A stretch of 11,434 bases of DNA. Origin: Clostridia bacterium. Lineage in GTDB: Bacteria; Bacillota; Clostridia; HGM11514. The stretch is taken from contig CAAENE010000245.1 in the NCBI GenBank assembly GCA_900757255.1, positions 1 through 11,434 on the forward strand, in the 5' to 3' direction. The position numbers and the translations under genes are program-made. The notes below the pieces were generated by a model. It did not search any database and had not been told where the DNA came from. It saw nothing but the letters and a program-made list of their open reading frames with translations. Shown one piece after another: positions 5,094 through 11,434 of this stretch; the first letter of the stretch is position 1, and every line of letters begins with the position of its first letter.

Positions 5094-7358
5094 ATGTCTT
5101 TACAGAGAAAACTATTTTCTTATTTTTCGAAAACATATTTAAAATTGTTAGCATGTATTTTTATTGTTCTTTTCTTTTTATTTATTATTTTCTCACAAAT
5201 CATATTTAACAGCTACCAAAAAAATTCATATCGACTGATGGATGAATACAATAATCAACTTGTTGCGCAGCTAAGTTCAAATGTAGATGATATGATGAAT
5301 ACCGTTTTTAATTTCGGAATAAATCAATACCAAAACGACGATGTGAATGCAGTTATGAACGGAACGCAGGAAGATAATTTTACGATTATCCGGCTCATAC
5401 AGAAGCTCAATCGTGATATTATTTACAATAGCATGGTTCATGGTATTTACGTCTATAACAACAAAAGAGAAACCGTTTACTCCACATATGGCTGGGGACA
5501 GGAGGAAACAGAGCTAAAGCAAATGCTGTTTAATTCGGCACAATATCCTGCCTATGGTTTGTATCCTCGCAGATTGTCGAAGGAAATATATAGCAACGAA
5601 GATATGGTTTTAACATATTTTGTGTATGATCTCATGGACAAGCGGGGTTATCCTGACGGTGCAGTGATTATCAATGTAAAAATGGATTGGCTGTTTGACA
5701 GTATTACAACGATTAATCCGGAAATGAACTGCATTGTGCTGGACCAAAACGGGTCAGTCCTTTTTGACAATCATAATCAAGATACGGTGATGAAGCCTTT
5801 TAACCGAAGTTATTCTGCGGAAGTGGAAGAGATGCTGAACAATCGGGACAATGCAAAGATGTCTTTAAGAATTGACGGTGAGGAGAAAAATGTAATTTTA
5901 TCCAGACTTCCCCAGACGAATTGGGTTATTGTGAATGAAATACCACTGTCTTTGTATGCCAAACAGGTATCCAGCGTCAGACTATTGACAATCCTTCTGG
6001 CACTGCTGTTCTTTGGTTTGGCAATAGGTGTCTCCTTTTTTGTACTAAACAGGTTCTATTCGCCGTTTGGAAATCTTGTGCGCAATGTTAAGCAAAAAAT
6101 TGGAGTCCAGGATGTCGGAGGGGATGCTAAGTATTTATCGGAGGCTTTTGATGTTACGCTGAAGAAACTGGATGATTATGAAGATTATCAAAAATCAACC
6201 TCGGAAATTGTACATAATAATCAGCTGAAAAGTTTAATTTATGGAGAAAAAACTGATTTTGAAAATGAGAAAGAGTTTCTTCGGTTGCCAGATACGCGTA
6301 TTTTAGTCATCCTGTTCAGTGTAGCTGTGGGAGAAAACAATCGGAAAAAGGCAGACGAGGTGATAGGAACGATTTTAAGGCCGCAGCTTGATTTATTGGC
6401 GGACAACGAATTTGCTATTATGGATGCCGAGCATTGTGTCTGTCTGATGGATGCGCGATTGATTGAATCCAGCGATGCATATACAGAATTTACCGATGAG
6501 CTGATAAAAATCATTAAACAAATCGGAAAGACGGCTCATATCCTTATTTCTGTTATGATTGGAAAAACGGCGCATAATGTATCGGAAATACCGTCCTGCT
6601 ATAAAAATGCTAAAAATTTATCCCGCTACCGCCTGATTTATGGTGAAGGTACGGTACTGGACATTCAAAGCGTAAAAAGACACGAGGAGAGCACTGATAC
6701 AGCATATCCTGCGGAAGAGGAAAGAAAGATTCTGGAAGAAATCAGAATGGACCAGCCGGATGAGGCTCAGCATAATTTTGATAGGTTTGCACGAATGATT
6801 TCGCGATGTCAAATTGACAATTTTACTTTGCATTTGATACGGCTATTATTTGCAATTAACCGGGAAACGGAACAGATCAGTACCAGAAACCATATTGAAA
6901 TCAAGATTGATTTTAAGACGCTGGAACGTAAAATATTGTCTGACACCCTGTCCTTTGAGGGAATTAGCGAGATATTTTACTGTTTGTTTGAAGAAATTGT
7001 ACGCCAAAAAGCAGCGGGTATAAGTGCCAAAAAGAACAGCCTTAGTGATGAAATTGCTGAGTATATTCAGAATAACTATCAGAATAAATCTCTGAATATC
7101 GCTGCCTTGGCGGATGAGTTTAAGATGTCGGGAGCCTATTTGGGCCGCGTATTTAAAAAGGAAATGAACTGTTCAATTGTGGATTATCTTCATAACTGCA
7201 GACTGGAACATGCGGCAGAATTGTTGGTACAGACGGATTTCAGTATACGGAAAATCATGAACCAGGTAGGATATGAAAATGAAAATTACTTTTACCACTT
7301 GTTTAAAAAGAAATTCGGCGTTACAACGACCCAATACCGGGGACGAATTAATAATTAA
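5094..7358 (+). CDS. Membrane-anchored AraC-family regulator, YesS/YtdP-like
   Basis: A 754-residue one-component sensor-regulator that is likely to read an extracellular sugar signal and switch on the adjacent importer. An N-terminal membrane helix (about residues 16-38) is followed by an outward-facing region of ~250 residues, as in Cache-type sensor domains. A second helix lies at about 294-316 (RLLTILLALLFFGLAIG). A cytosolic linker of ~320 residues resembles the degenerate GGDEF-like segment of YesN/PucR-type regulators; this is an impression, not a proven domain. Residues ~650-752 form the AraC double helix-turn-helix (LNIAALADEFKMSGAYLGRVFKK-type first half; second half with IRKIMNQVGYENENYFYHLFKKKFG and TTTQYRGR). 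No kinase or receiver domain is present. B. subtilis YesS and YtdP have the same length and plan and also sit beside LplB/YtcP-type transporters. It has its own promoter and terminator. Confidence 0.92.
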   Translation: MSLQRKLFSYFSKTYLKLLACIFIVLFFLFIIFSQIIFNSYQKNSYRLMDEYNNQLVAQLSSNVDDMMNTVFNFGINQYQNDDVNAVMNGTQEDNFTIIRLIQKLNRDIIYNSMVHGIYVYNNKRETVYSTYGWGQEETELKQMLFNSAQYPAYGLYPRRLSKEIYSNEDMVLTYFVYDLMDKRGYPDGAVIINVKMDWLFDSITTINPEMNCIVLDQNGSVLFDNHNQDTVMKPFNRSYSAEVEEMLNNRDNAKMSLRIDGEEKNVILSRLPQTNWVIVNEIPLSLYAKQVSSVRLLTILLALLFFGLAIGVSFFVLNRFYSPFGNLVRNVKQKIGVQDVGGDAKYLSEAFDVTLKKLDDYEDYQKSTSEIVHNNQLKSLIYGEKTDFENEKEFLRLPDTRILVILFSVAVGENNRKKADEVIGTILRPQLDLLADNEFAIMDAEHCVCLMDARLIESSDAYTEFTDELIKIIKQIGKTAHILISVMIGKTAHNVSEIPSCYKNAKNLSRYRLIYGEGTVLDIQSVKRHEESTDTAYPAEEERKILEEIRMDQPDEAQHNFDRFARMISRCQIDNFTLHLIRLLFAINRETEQISTRNHIEIKIDFKTLERKILSDTLSFEGISEIFYCLFEEIVRQKAAGISAKKNSLSDEIAEYIQNNYQNKSLNIAALADEFKMSGAYLGRVFKKEMNCSIVDYLHNCRLEHAAELLVQTDFSIRKIMNQVGYENENYFYHLFKKKFGVTTTQYRGRINN

Positions 7359-7378
7359 ATAAAGATCTGTTTGGCGAT

Positions 7379-7413
7379 GAGGATATCCTTATTAAAAGGA
7401 TATCCTCTATTTT
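7379..7413 (+). terminator. Intrinsic terminator after the membrane AraC regulator
   Basis: A perfect 12-bp stem (7379-7390 with 7396-7407, GAGGATATCCTT/AAGGATATCCTC) with a 5-nt loop is followed by TATTTTT. It begins ~20 nt after the stop codon and separates the regulator from the transporter operon. Confidence 0.9.
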
Positions 7414-7522
7414 TATGTAAAAAATTATTCAGGAGCTAATAAAACAGTGCTGTAGATAGCGTTTTCTGAAGGTTTATGTGCAATTATTACACCTGTATAC
7501 AAAAAACATACCGGATTTGTAT

Positions 7523-7535
7523 TCATTTTAAATGA
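7523..7535. promoter_or_regulatory. Inverted repeat just upstream of the ABC operon promoter, candidate activator site
   Basis: TCATTT and AAATGA flank a single T, directly before the candidate -35 at 7536. A TTGTA direct repeat (7517-7521 and 7536-7540) brackets it. The position fits an activator site for the upstream AraC regulator, but the repeat is short and AT-rich. Confidence 0.3.
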
Positions 7536-7565
7536 TTGTACAGATGTTACTCTTTTCACTAAGAT
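7536..7565 (+). promoter_or_regulatory. Weak candidate promoter of the ABC importer operon
   Basis: TTGTAC (7536-7541) and TAAGAT (7560-7565) each match consensus at four of six positions, 18 bp apart. No better pair was found in the 290 bp between the regulator and the first permease. A poor match would suit an activator-dependent promoter. The rest of this gap holds the terminator at 7379, AT-rich DNA, and a GGAGGGGG run at 7566-7573 with no usable start codon after it. Confidence 0.3.
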
Positions 7566-7635
7566 GGAGGGGGTGTAAGATAAAAACAAATAAAAACATT
7601 TTTCAAAAATACCTGTTTGAAGATGTCACATGGAG

Positions 7636-7643
7636 AAGGAGGG
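7636..7643 (+). promoter_or_regulatory. Ribosome binding site fixing the start of the first permease
   Basis: AAGGAGGG ends 6 nt before the ATG at 7650. The frame can be extended to a TTG at 7617, but this site would then be inside the coding region, so the ATG at 7650 is preferred. Confidence 0.85.
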
Positions 7644-7649
7644 AACTGT

Positions 7650-8600
7650 ATGAGTAAGGTGCAGGCAAAACAACCGGTTATTGCACCAAATAAAAAGAAA
7701 TTTTTTGACCGGAAAACACGTTCGCTAACATTTTTAGCATTGCCGGCATTACTATTGGTTTTTATTTTTAATTATTTGCCGATGGGGGGACTGATACTGG
7801 CTTTTAAAGATTTTCGGTACGATAAGGGACTCTGGGGTAGCGATTGGGTCGGATGGGATAATTTTAAATTTTTCTTTACGTCCCAGGATGCGTGGAGAGT
7901 GACGCGAAACACGCTGGGATACAATTTAGTTTTTATTATCTCCGTCATTGTCTGTTCGATTTTAGTCGCAATATTATTAAATGAAGTTCGAAAAAGGATT
8001 TTAGTAAAGTGCTACCAGACTGTCCTGTTTATGCCGTATTTCATGTCGTGGACAGTTGTTGCGTTTATGGTGTTTGGCTTTTTAAATGTTGATCTTGGAT
8101 TAATCAACCGAATAATTGTAGGATTCGGAGGACAGGAGATATCTTGGTACGCAGACCCGAAACAATGGACTTGGATTATGCCGGTAGTCTATTTGTGGAA
8201 ATCGCTGGGATATAACGTCATTGTTTTTTATGCGGCGTTGATGTCAATCGACCCGACTTATTATGAGGCGGCTTCCATAGATGGAGCCAGTCGGATACAG
8301 ATGGTATTTAAAATTACAATACCAATGCTGAAACCGGTTATTGTTGTATTGGCAATCACCATGCTGGGAAAGGTGTTTTATTCAGATTTTGGACAATTTT
8401 ACATGGTACCGCAGAATTCAGGAGCAGTTTATTCTACAACGGATGTAATTGATACATACATCTTCAGAGCATTGCGGGTATCCGGCGATGTGGGGATGGC
8501 GTCGGCAGTTGGCTTCTTCCAGTCGTTTGTTGGTTTGATAACCGTACTGCTTTCAAACTATATCATCCGCAGAACTGACAGAGAAAACGCAATGTTTTAA
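7650..8600 (+). CDS. CUT1-type sugar ABC transporter permease, LplB-like
   Basis: A 316-residue inner-membrane permease of the MalF-side type found in LplB/YtcP importers for complex oligosaccharides. A cytosolic tail of ~25 basic residues leads to the first membrane helix (about 26-48, ending YLPMGG), and hydrophobic blocks consistent with six helices follow. The cytoplasmic EAA loop that docks the ATPase is clear at about residues 204-229: YYEAASIDGASRIQMVFKI ending in IPMLKP. The length is normal for the family. It is the first gene of a three-gene run, 17 nt before the second permease. No ATPase gene is nearby; related systems borrow a shared MsmX/MsmK-type ATPase, which is inferred here. 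The substrate cannot be read from the sequence; the secreted carbohydrate-binding protein downstream suggests a polysaccharide breakdown product. Confidence 0.95.
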   Translation: MSKVQAKQPVIAPNKKKFFDRKTRSLTFLALPALLLVFIFNYLPMGGLILAFKDFRYDKGLWGSDWVGWDNFKFFFTSQDAWRVTRNTLGYNLVFIISVIVCSILVAILLNEVRKRILVKCYQTVLFMPYFMSWTVVAFMVFGFLNVDLGLINRIIVGFGGQEISWYADPKQWTWIMPVVYLWKSLGYNVIVFYAALMSIDPTYYEAASIDGASRIQMVFKITIPMLKPVIVVLAITMLGKVFYSDFGQFYMVPQNSGAVYSTTDVIDTYIFRALRVSGDVGMASAVGFFQSFVGLITVLLSNYIIRRTDRENAMF

Positions 8601-8607
8601 AAGGAGA
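8600..8607 (+). promoter_or_regulatory. Ribosome binding site fixing the start of the second permease
   Basis: AAAGGAGA overlaps the last base of the first permease's stop codon and ends 10 nt before the ATG at 8618. A GTG at 8609 in the same frame is only 1 nt away from it, too close to be used. Confidence 0.75.
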
Positions 8608-8617
8608 TGTGATATTA

Positions 8618-9505
8618 ATGATACAAAAAAGAAGAGACCGGCTTATTTCAACAATATCAATCAACAGCTTTTTCATTCTCATCTGTGTCTTGTTTTTAAT
8701 ACCGATTATATTAATTATTTCAATATCATTGTCAAGCTCTGATGCAATTTATCAATATGGATACAGCTTATTCCCAAAGGAGATTAATTTTGATGCGTAT
8801 CAATATCTGTTCCAGGATAGCACCCAAATCGTACAGTCCTATTGGGTTACGATACGGGTGGTGGTGATTGGAGGAATTGCCAGCCTGTTATTAACAGCTA
8901 TGATAGCATATCCGCTGTCCCGGGAACATTATAAGCTGAAAAATCAGGTGAGTTTCATTGTCTTTTTCACCATGTTGTTCAACGGAGGACTGGTTCCATG
9001 GTACATATTGATAACGAATTATCTGCATTTGAAGGATACGATATGGGTTTTGATATTGCCATACTTAATATCAGCATGGAACGTTATCCTGATGAGAACA
9101 TTTTTTAAAAGTATTCCGAACGAGGTACTGGAAGCGGCGGAAATAGACGGGGCAAACGAGTTGCAAATATTTATAAAAATGGTTCTGCCGATGTCAAAGC
9201 CGGGTCTTGCAACAATTGGGCTGCTGACCGCGCTGAGATACTGGAATGACTGGTGGCTGGGAATGCTGTTTATTGAAAAAGATGAATTGATTCCGCTTCA
9301 GTACCTATTGTATCGGCTGATGACGAATATCGAAGAGCTGAAAAATGATGCTCTGCAGGGGGCGGCAACTGCGGTGATGGATTTACCGACTGAGCCTGCG
9401 AGAATGGCTATGGCAGTAATAGCGGCCGGCCCGATGTTGCTGATATTCCCGTTTTTCCAAAAGTATTTTGTAAAAGGTTTAACAGTTGGAGCCGTAAAAG
9501 GCTAA
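8618..9505 (+). CDS. CUT1-type sugar ABC transporter permease, LplC/YtcP-like
   Basis: A 295-residue inner-membrane permease, the MalG-side partner of the preceding gene. After a short basic tail (MIQKRRDR) come hydrophobic segments consistent with six helices, the first at about residues 17-37. The EAA loop is at about 170-195: VLEAAEIDGANELQIFIKM followed by VLPMSKP. The end, FFQKYFVKGLTVGAVKG, is the typical conserved C-terminus of this subfamily and shows the gene is complete. Length, order and spacing (17 nt after the first permease, 26 nt before the binding protein) match lplB-lplC- and ytcP-type clusters. It should form a heterodimer with the first permease. Confidence 0.95.
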   Translation: MIQKRRDRLISTISINSFFILICVLFLIPIILIISISLSSSDAIYQYGYSLFPKEINFDAYQYLFQDSTQIVQSYWVTIRVVVIGGIASLLLTAMIAYPLSREHYKLKNQVSFIVFFTMLFNGGLVPWYILITNYLHLKDTIWVLILPYLISAWNVILMRTFFKSIPNEVLEAAEIDGANELQIFIKMVLPMSKPGLATIGLLTALRYWNDWWLGMLFIEKDELIPLQYLLYRLMTNIEELKNDALQGAATAVMDLPTEPARMAMAVIAAGPMLLIFPFFQKYFVKGLTVGAVKG

Positions 9506-9531
9506 AAAATAAAATCAAGGAGGATAAAAAC

Positions 9532-11022
9532 ATGAAAGGAAAGTTAAAAAAGTGGGTCAGCGGATTGCTGGTTATGGTGCTGGCGGTGAGCTGCCTGCTG
9601 ACAGGATGTGGGCAGGAACAAAGCACTCCAACGGTGTCAACTGAATACGGGGATCTGCCCTATGTAAAACTAACATGGTACATAAGACCGACAGCTCAGA
9701 AGGACATGGATGAGGTAATAGCAGAAGTTAACAAAATCACAAAAAAGAAAATCAATGCGGAAATTGAAGTGAAAAGGGTAGATCCAGGTTCCTATGAACA
9801 GAAGATGAAAACAGTTATATCAGCAGGTGAAACATTCGATTTATGCTATATGTCCATGGACTACGGCTATTCAGAATATGTGGCGCGGGGAGCATTTTTG
9901 TCGATGAATGACTTGATTGAAAAGTATGCAAAGCCTGCTTATGAGGCAATACCAGAAAAATTCTGGGAAGCGCCTAAAGTTGATGGACAGATTTATGGAT
10001 TTTTAAATTATCAGATATTTGCAAGAGAATACGGAATGTACATTGATAAAGATATCATTGAAAAATACAACTTTGATTATACCAAGATGGAAAAAGCTGC
10101 GGATATTGAACCCCTACTGGAACAAATGAAACAAAACGAAAGTCCTGACAAAGTAATTTTCAGCTGTTTTGGCAAAGACAACTGGGAACCGACGTTATAT
10201 GGACTTGAAGCATTGGACAGCACTTTAGTCGGACAAAGAATAGATGATAAAGAAAATAAAGTGATTAATTTATATGAAACAGAAGAGTTCCGTGAGTTTA
10301 TTTCTGTAATGCGCGATTTTTACCAAAAAGGGTATATTCAAAAGGATGCTGCAACGGCAAACAATGCACGCGAATTGGGGGCTACCGGACGAATCTTGGC
10401 AGCACAGGGCAATTATAAGCCTGGCGGCTTACAGGATTATTCTTCGTTAAATAATAATAAAGAGGCTGTTTATCAAAAGCTTTGCGAACCTTTTGTAACG
10501 ACAAAAAATACTTTGGCAACCATGACCTGTATCAGTCGGACTTCGAAAAATCCGGAACGTGCGATGATGTTCATAAACCTGCTCAACACAGATAAGGAAT
10601 TGTATAATCTGTTATGTTTTGGTATAGAAGGTAAACACTATAATAAAGTAAGCGAAAACAGGATTGAACAGATACCAAATTCGGGTTACAGTCCTAATGT
10701 AGCCTGGATGTTTGGAAACCAGTTTAACGCATACGTATACGGCACCCAGGAAGACAGTATATGGGAAGAAACTATTCAGTTAAACAATGAAGCGAAGCTC
10801 TCCAGTTTATTTGGATTTGTTGTTAATTCAGAAGACATTAAAAACGAGGTTGCACAATGTCAGACTGTAATCGACGAATATTTAAACAGTCTTGCCAGCG
10901 GAAGCGTTGATATTGATACAGTTTATCCGGAGTTTATCCAAAAGCTGAAAGCTGCCGGTTCAGACAGCTTAGTCCAGAAGGTTCAAAAACAGGTGGATGA
11001 TTGGAAAAGTTCCAAAAATTAA
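9532..11022 (+). CDS. Extracellular solute-binding lipoprotein, LplA/YtcQ-like, for the ABC importer
   Basis: A 496-residue lipoprotein that captures the substrate outside the cell and hands it to the two permeases. The N-terminus has a basic start (MKGKLKKW), a hydrophobic core and the lipobox LTGC with the lipid-bearing cysteine at residue 26. The mature protein begins with VKLTWYIRP and a GETFDLCYMS segment, as in family-1 sugar-binding proteins. The C-terminal ~140 residues (from WMFGNQFNAYVYGTQED on) look like the DUF3502 domain of LplA/YtcQ proteins; this is recognition by eye. AAGGAGG (9517-9523) lies 8 nt upstream. In related loci this gene often stands first, whereas here it is last. 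A long palindrome follows, which could stabilise the end of its mRNA. Confidence 0.94.
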   Translation: MKGKLKKWVSGLLVMVLAVSCLLTGCGQEQSTPTVSTEYGDLPYVKLTWYIRPTAQKDMDEVIAEVNKITKKKINAEIEVKRVDPGSYEQKMKTVISAGETFDLCYMSMDYGYSEYVARGAFLSMNDLIEKYAKPAYEAIPEKFWEAPKVDGQIYGFLNYQIFAREYGMYIDKDIIEKYNFDYTKMEKAADIEPLLEQMKQNESPDKVIFSCFGKDNWEPTLYGLEALDSTLVGQRIDDKENKVINLYETEEFREFISVMRDFYQKGYIQKDAATANNARELGATGRILAAQGNYKPGGLQDYSSLNNNKEAVYQKLCEPFVTTKNTLATMTCISRTSKNPERAMMFINLLNTDKELYNLLCFGIEGKHYNKVSENRIEQIPNSGYSPNVAWMFGNQFNAYVYGTQEDSIWEETIQLNNEAKLSSLFGFVVNSEDIKNEVAQCQTVIDEYLNSLASGSVDIDTVYPEFIQKLKAAGSDSLVQKVQKQVDDWKSSKN

Positions 11023-11053
11023 ATTGCTAACTTCTCTCAATTCCTCTTTATAG

Positions 11054-11089
11054 TTTGTTTTGAGCAGGCATATGCCTGCTCAAAACAAA
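11054..11089. repeat. 36-bp perfect palindrome between the binding-protein and secreted-protein genes
   Basis: All 18 bases of the left arm (11054-11071) pair with the right arm (11072-11089), with core GAGCAGGCAT/ATGCCTGCTC and outer TTTGTTTT/AAAACAAA. As RNA it would form a hairpin of ~16 bp with a 4-nt loop, 31 nt after the stop codon. Only a short ATTTTAAATT follows, so it lacks the T-tract of a strong intrinsic terminator. It may be a leaky terminator, an mRNA-protecting hairpin or a protein-binding site. Confidence 0.8.
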
Positions 11090-11141
11090 GATTTTAAATT
11101 GATTTATATATAGGTAGTGATTCTTAAAACGGGAGAGAATT

Positions 11142-11434
11142 ATGGATATAATAATGAAAAACAAATATCTGGCGATACTCTTGATTGCTGTATTATTCTC
11201 ATCAATGGTTTATATCCAGCCGATACCGGTTGTACAGGCAGAAACTACAAACCTTATGCAAAACAGTAATTTTCAAGCTGGATTAGATGGTTGGGACACC
11301 AACACAGCCGCCACCCTGGAACTCCTTAACGGAGGGGGCCCGGACGGCGGAAATGCAGTCAAGGTGACAAGGCAAAATGCCAACGGAAATATCGGACAAA
11401 GCGGCAAAGCGCTGAAGGATGGGATAACCTACCA
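11142..11434 (+). CDS. Secreted protein with N-terminal carbohydrate-binding module (CBM 4/9/22-like), 3' end beyond window
   Basis: The first 97 codons of a gene that runs off the window in an open frame. GGGAG (11131-11135) lies 6 nt before the ATG. Residues 1-33 form a signal peptide: a charged start, a hydrophobic core (LAILLIAVLFSS) and a likely signal-peptidase site at VQA|E (33/34). There is no lipobox. From about residue 37 the mature protein reads NLMQNSNFQAGLDGW, then GNAVKVTRQN, then GKALKDGITY. This is the familiar opening of a family 4/9/22-type carbohydrate-binding module, as found at the front of xylanases, glucanases and other secreted glycosidases. Such a protein would break down or bind polysaccharide outside the cell, next to the importer for the products. 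The catalytic part, if any, is not in view. It may be cotranscribed with the binding-protein gene through the palindrome; I see no strong promoter of its own. Confidence 0.8.
   Translation, partial: MDIIMKNKYLAILLIAVLFSSMVYIQPIPVVQAETTNLMQNSNFQAGLDGWDTNTAATLELLNGGGPDGGNAVKVTRQNANGNIGQSGKALKDGITY

Noticed and set aside
6239..6833. Three minus-strand frames of 60-91 codons inside the membrane AraC regulator gene
   Set aside because: They are antisense to a continuous 754-codon gene and have no supporting signals.
7454..7467. Possible catabolite-responsive element (cre) before the importer operon
   Set aside because: It fits the cre consensus at only about 11 of 14 positions, and the mismatches fall at conserved outer bases, so chance is a sufficient explanation.
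7565..7579. Four-codon ATG...TAA mini-frame in the importer leader
   Set aside because: The ATG precedes the G-rich run instead of following it and has no ribosome binding site of its own, so translation is unlikely.
9408..9626. 72-codon minus-strand frame spanning the end of the second permease and the start of the binding protein
   Set aside because: It runs antisense across a normal operon junction and the signal-peptide coding sequence; no ribosome binding site.

Overview
The window reads as a chromosomal segment of a low to moderate G+C Gram-positive anaerobe of the class Clostridia. The signs are strong purine-rich Shine-Dalgarno sites (AAAGGAGG-like) before nearly every gene, hairpin-plus-T-tract terminators, a Firmicutes-type nrdR, and a sugar ABC importer of the LplA/LplB/YtcP type with a membrane-anchored AraC regulator. 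This placement comes from gene content, not from a database search. I saw no tRNA, rRNA, CRISPR array, insertion sequence or phage gene.

Layout. (1) 1-1149 holds the last ~382 codons of mnmE, a tRNA-modification GTPase whose start lies upstream of the window. It converges, across a bidirectional terminator, on (2) a minus-strand gene for a uroporphyrinogen-decarboxylase-like protein (1243-2484). That gene is divergent from (3) a small cupin/AraC regulator (2613-3341); the ~130 bp between them carries both promoters and a perfect inverted repeat. (4) 3342-3655 has no gene but contains a good promoter and a foldable stretch of ~142-190 nt, either a non-coding RNA or a long leader for (5) nrdR (3656-4111). 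A PHP-family phosphoesterase gene follows at once (4125-4961), and its stop codon lies in the loop of its terminator.

(6) From 5026 to the right end the window is a carbohydrate-uptake locus. It has a 754-residue two-membrane-segment AraC regulator of the YesS/YtdP kind with its own promoter and terminator, then two CUT1 permeases and a lipoprotein substrate-binding protein in one tight run. After a 36-bp perfect palindrome comes the start of a secreted protein whose first module looks like a family 4/9/22-type carbohydrate-binding module; it runs off the window. No ATPase is encoded here, as is usual for importers served by a shared MsmX-like ATPase.

The likely logic of the right half is that an outside signal, probably an oligosaccharide, is sensed by the membrane regulator, which activates the importer and probably the secreted polysaccharide-acting protein. 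The left half is housekeeping (mnmE, nrdR, PHP phosphatase) interrupted by the AraC/URO-D-like pair, whose substrate I cannot name. The most unusual items are the structured region before nrdR with its three GTTATAA copies, the divergent AraC/URO-D-like pair, and the long palindrome before the secreted protein.
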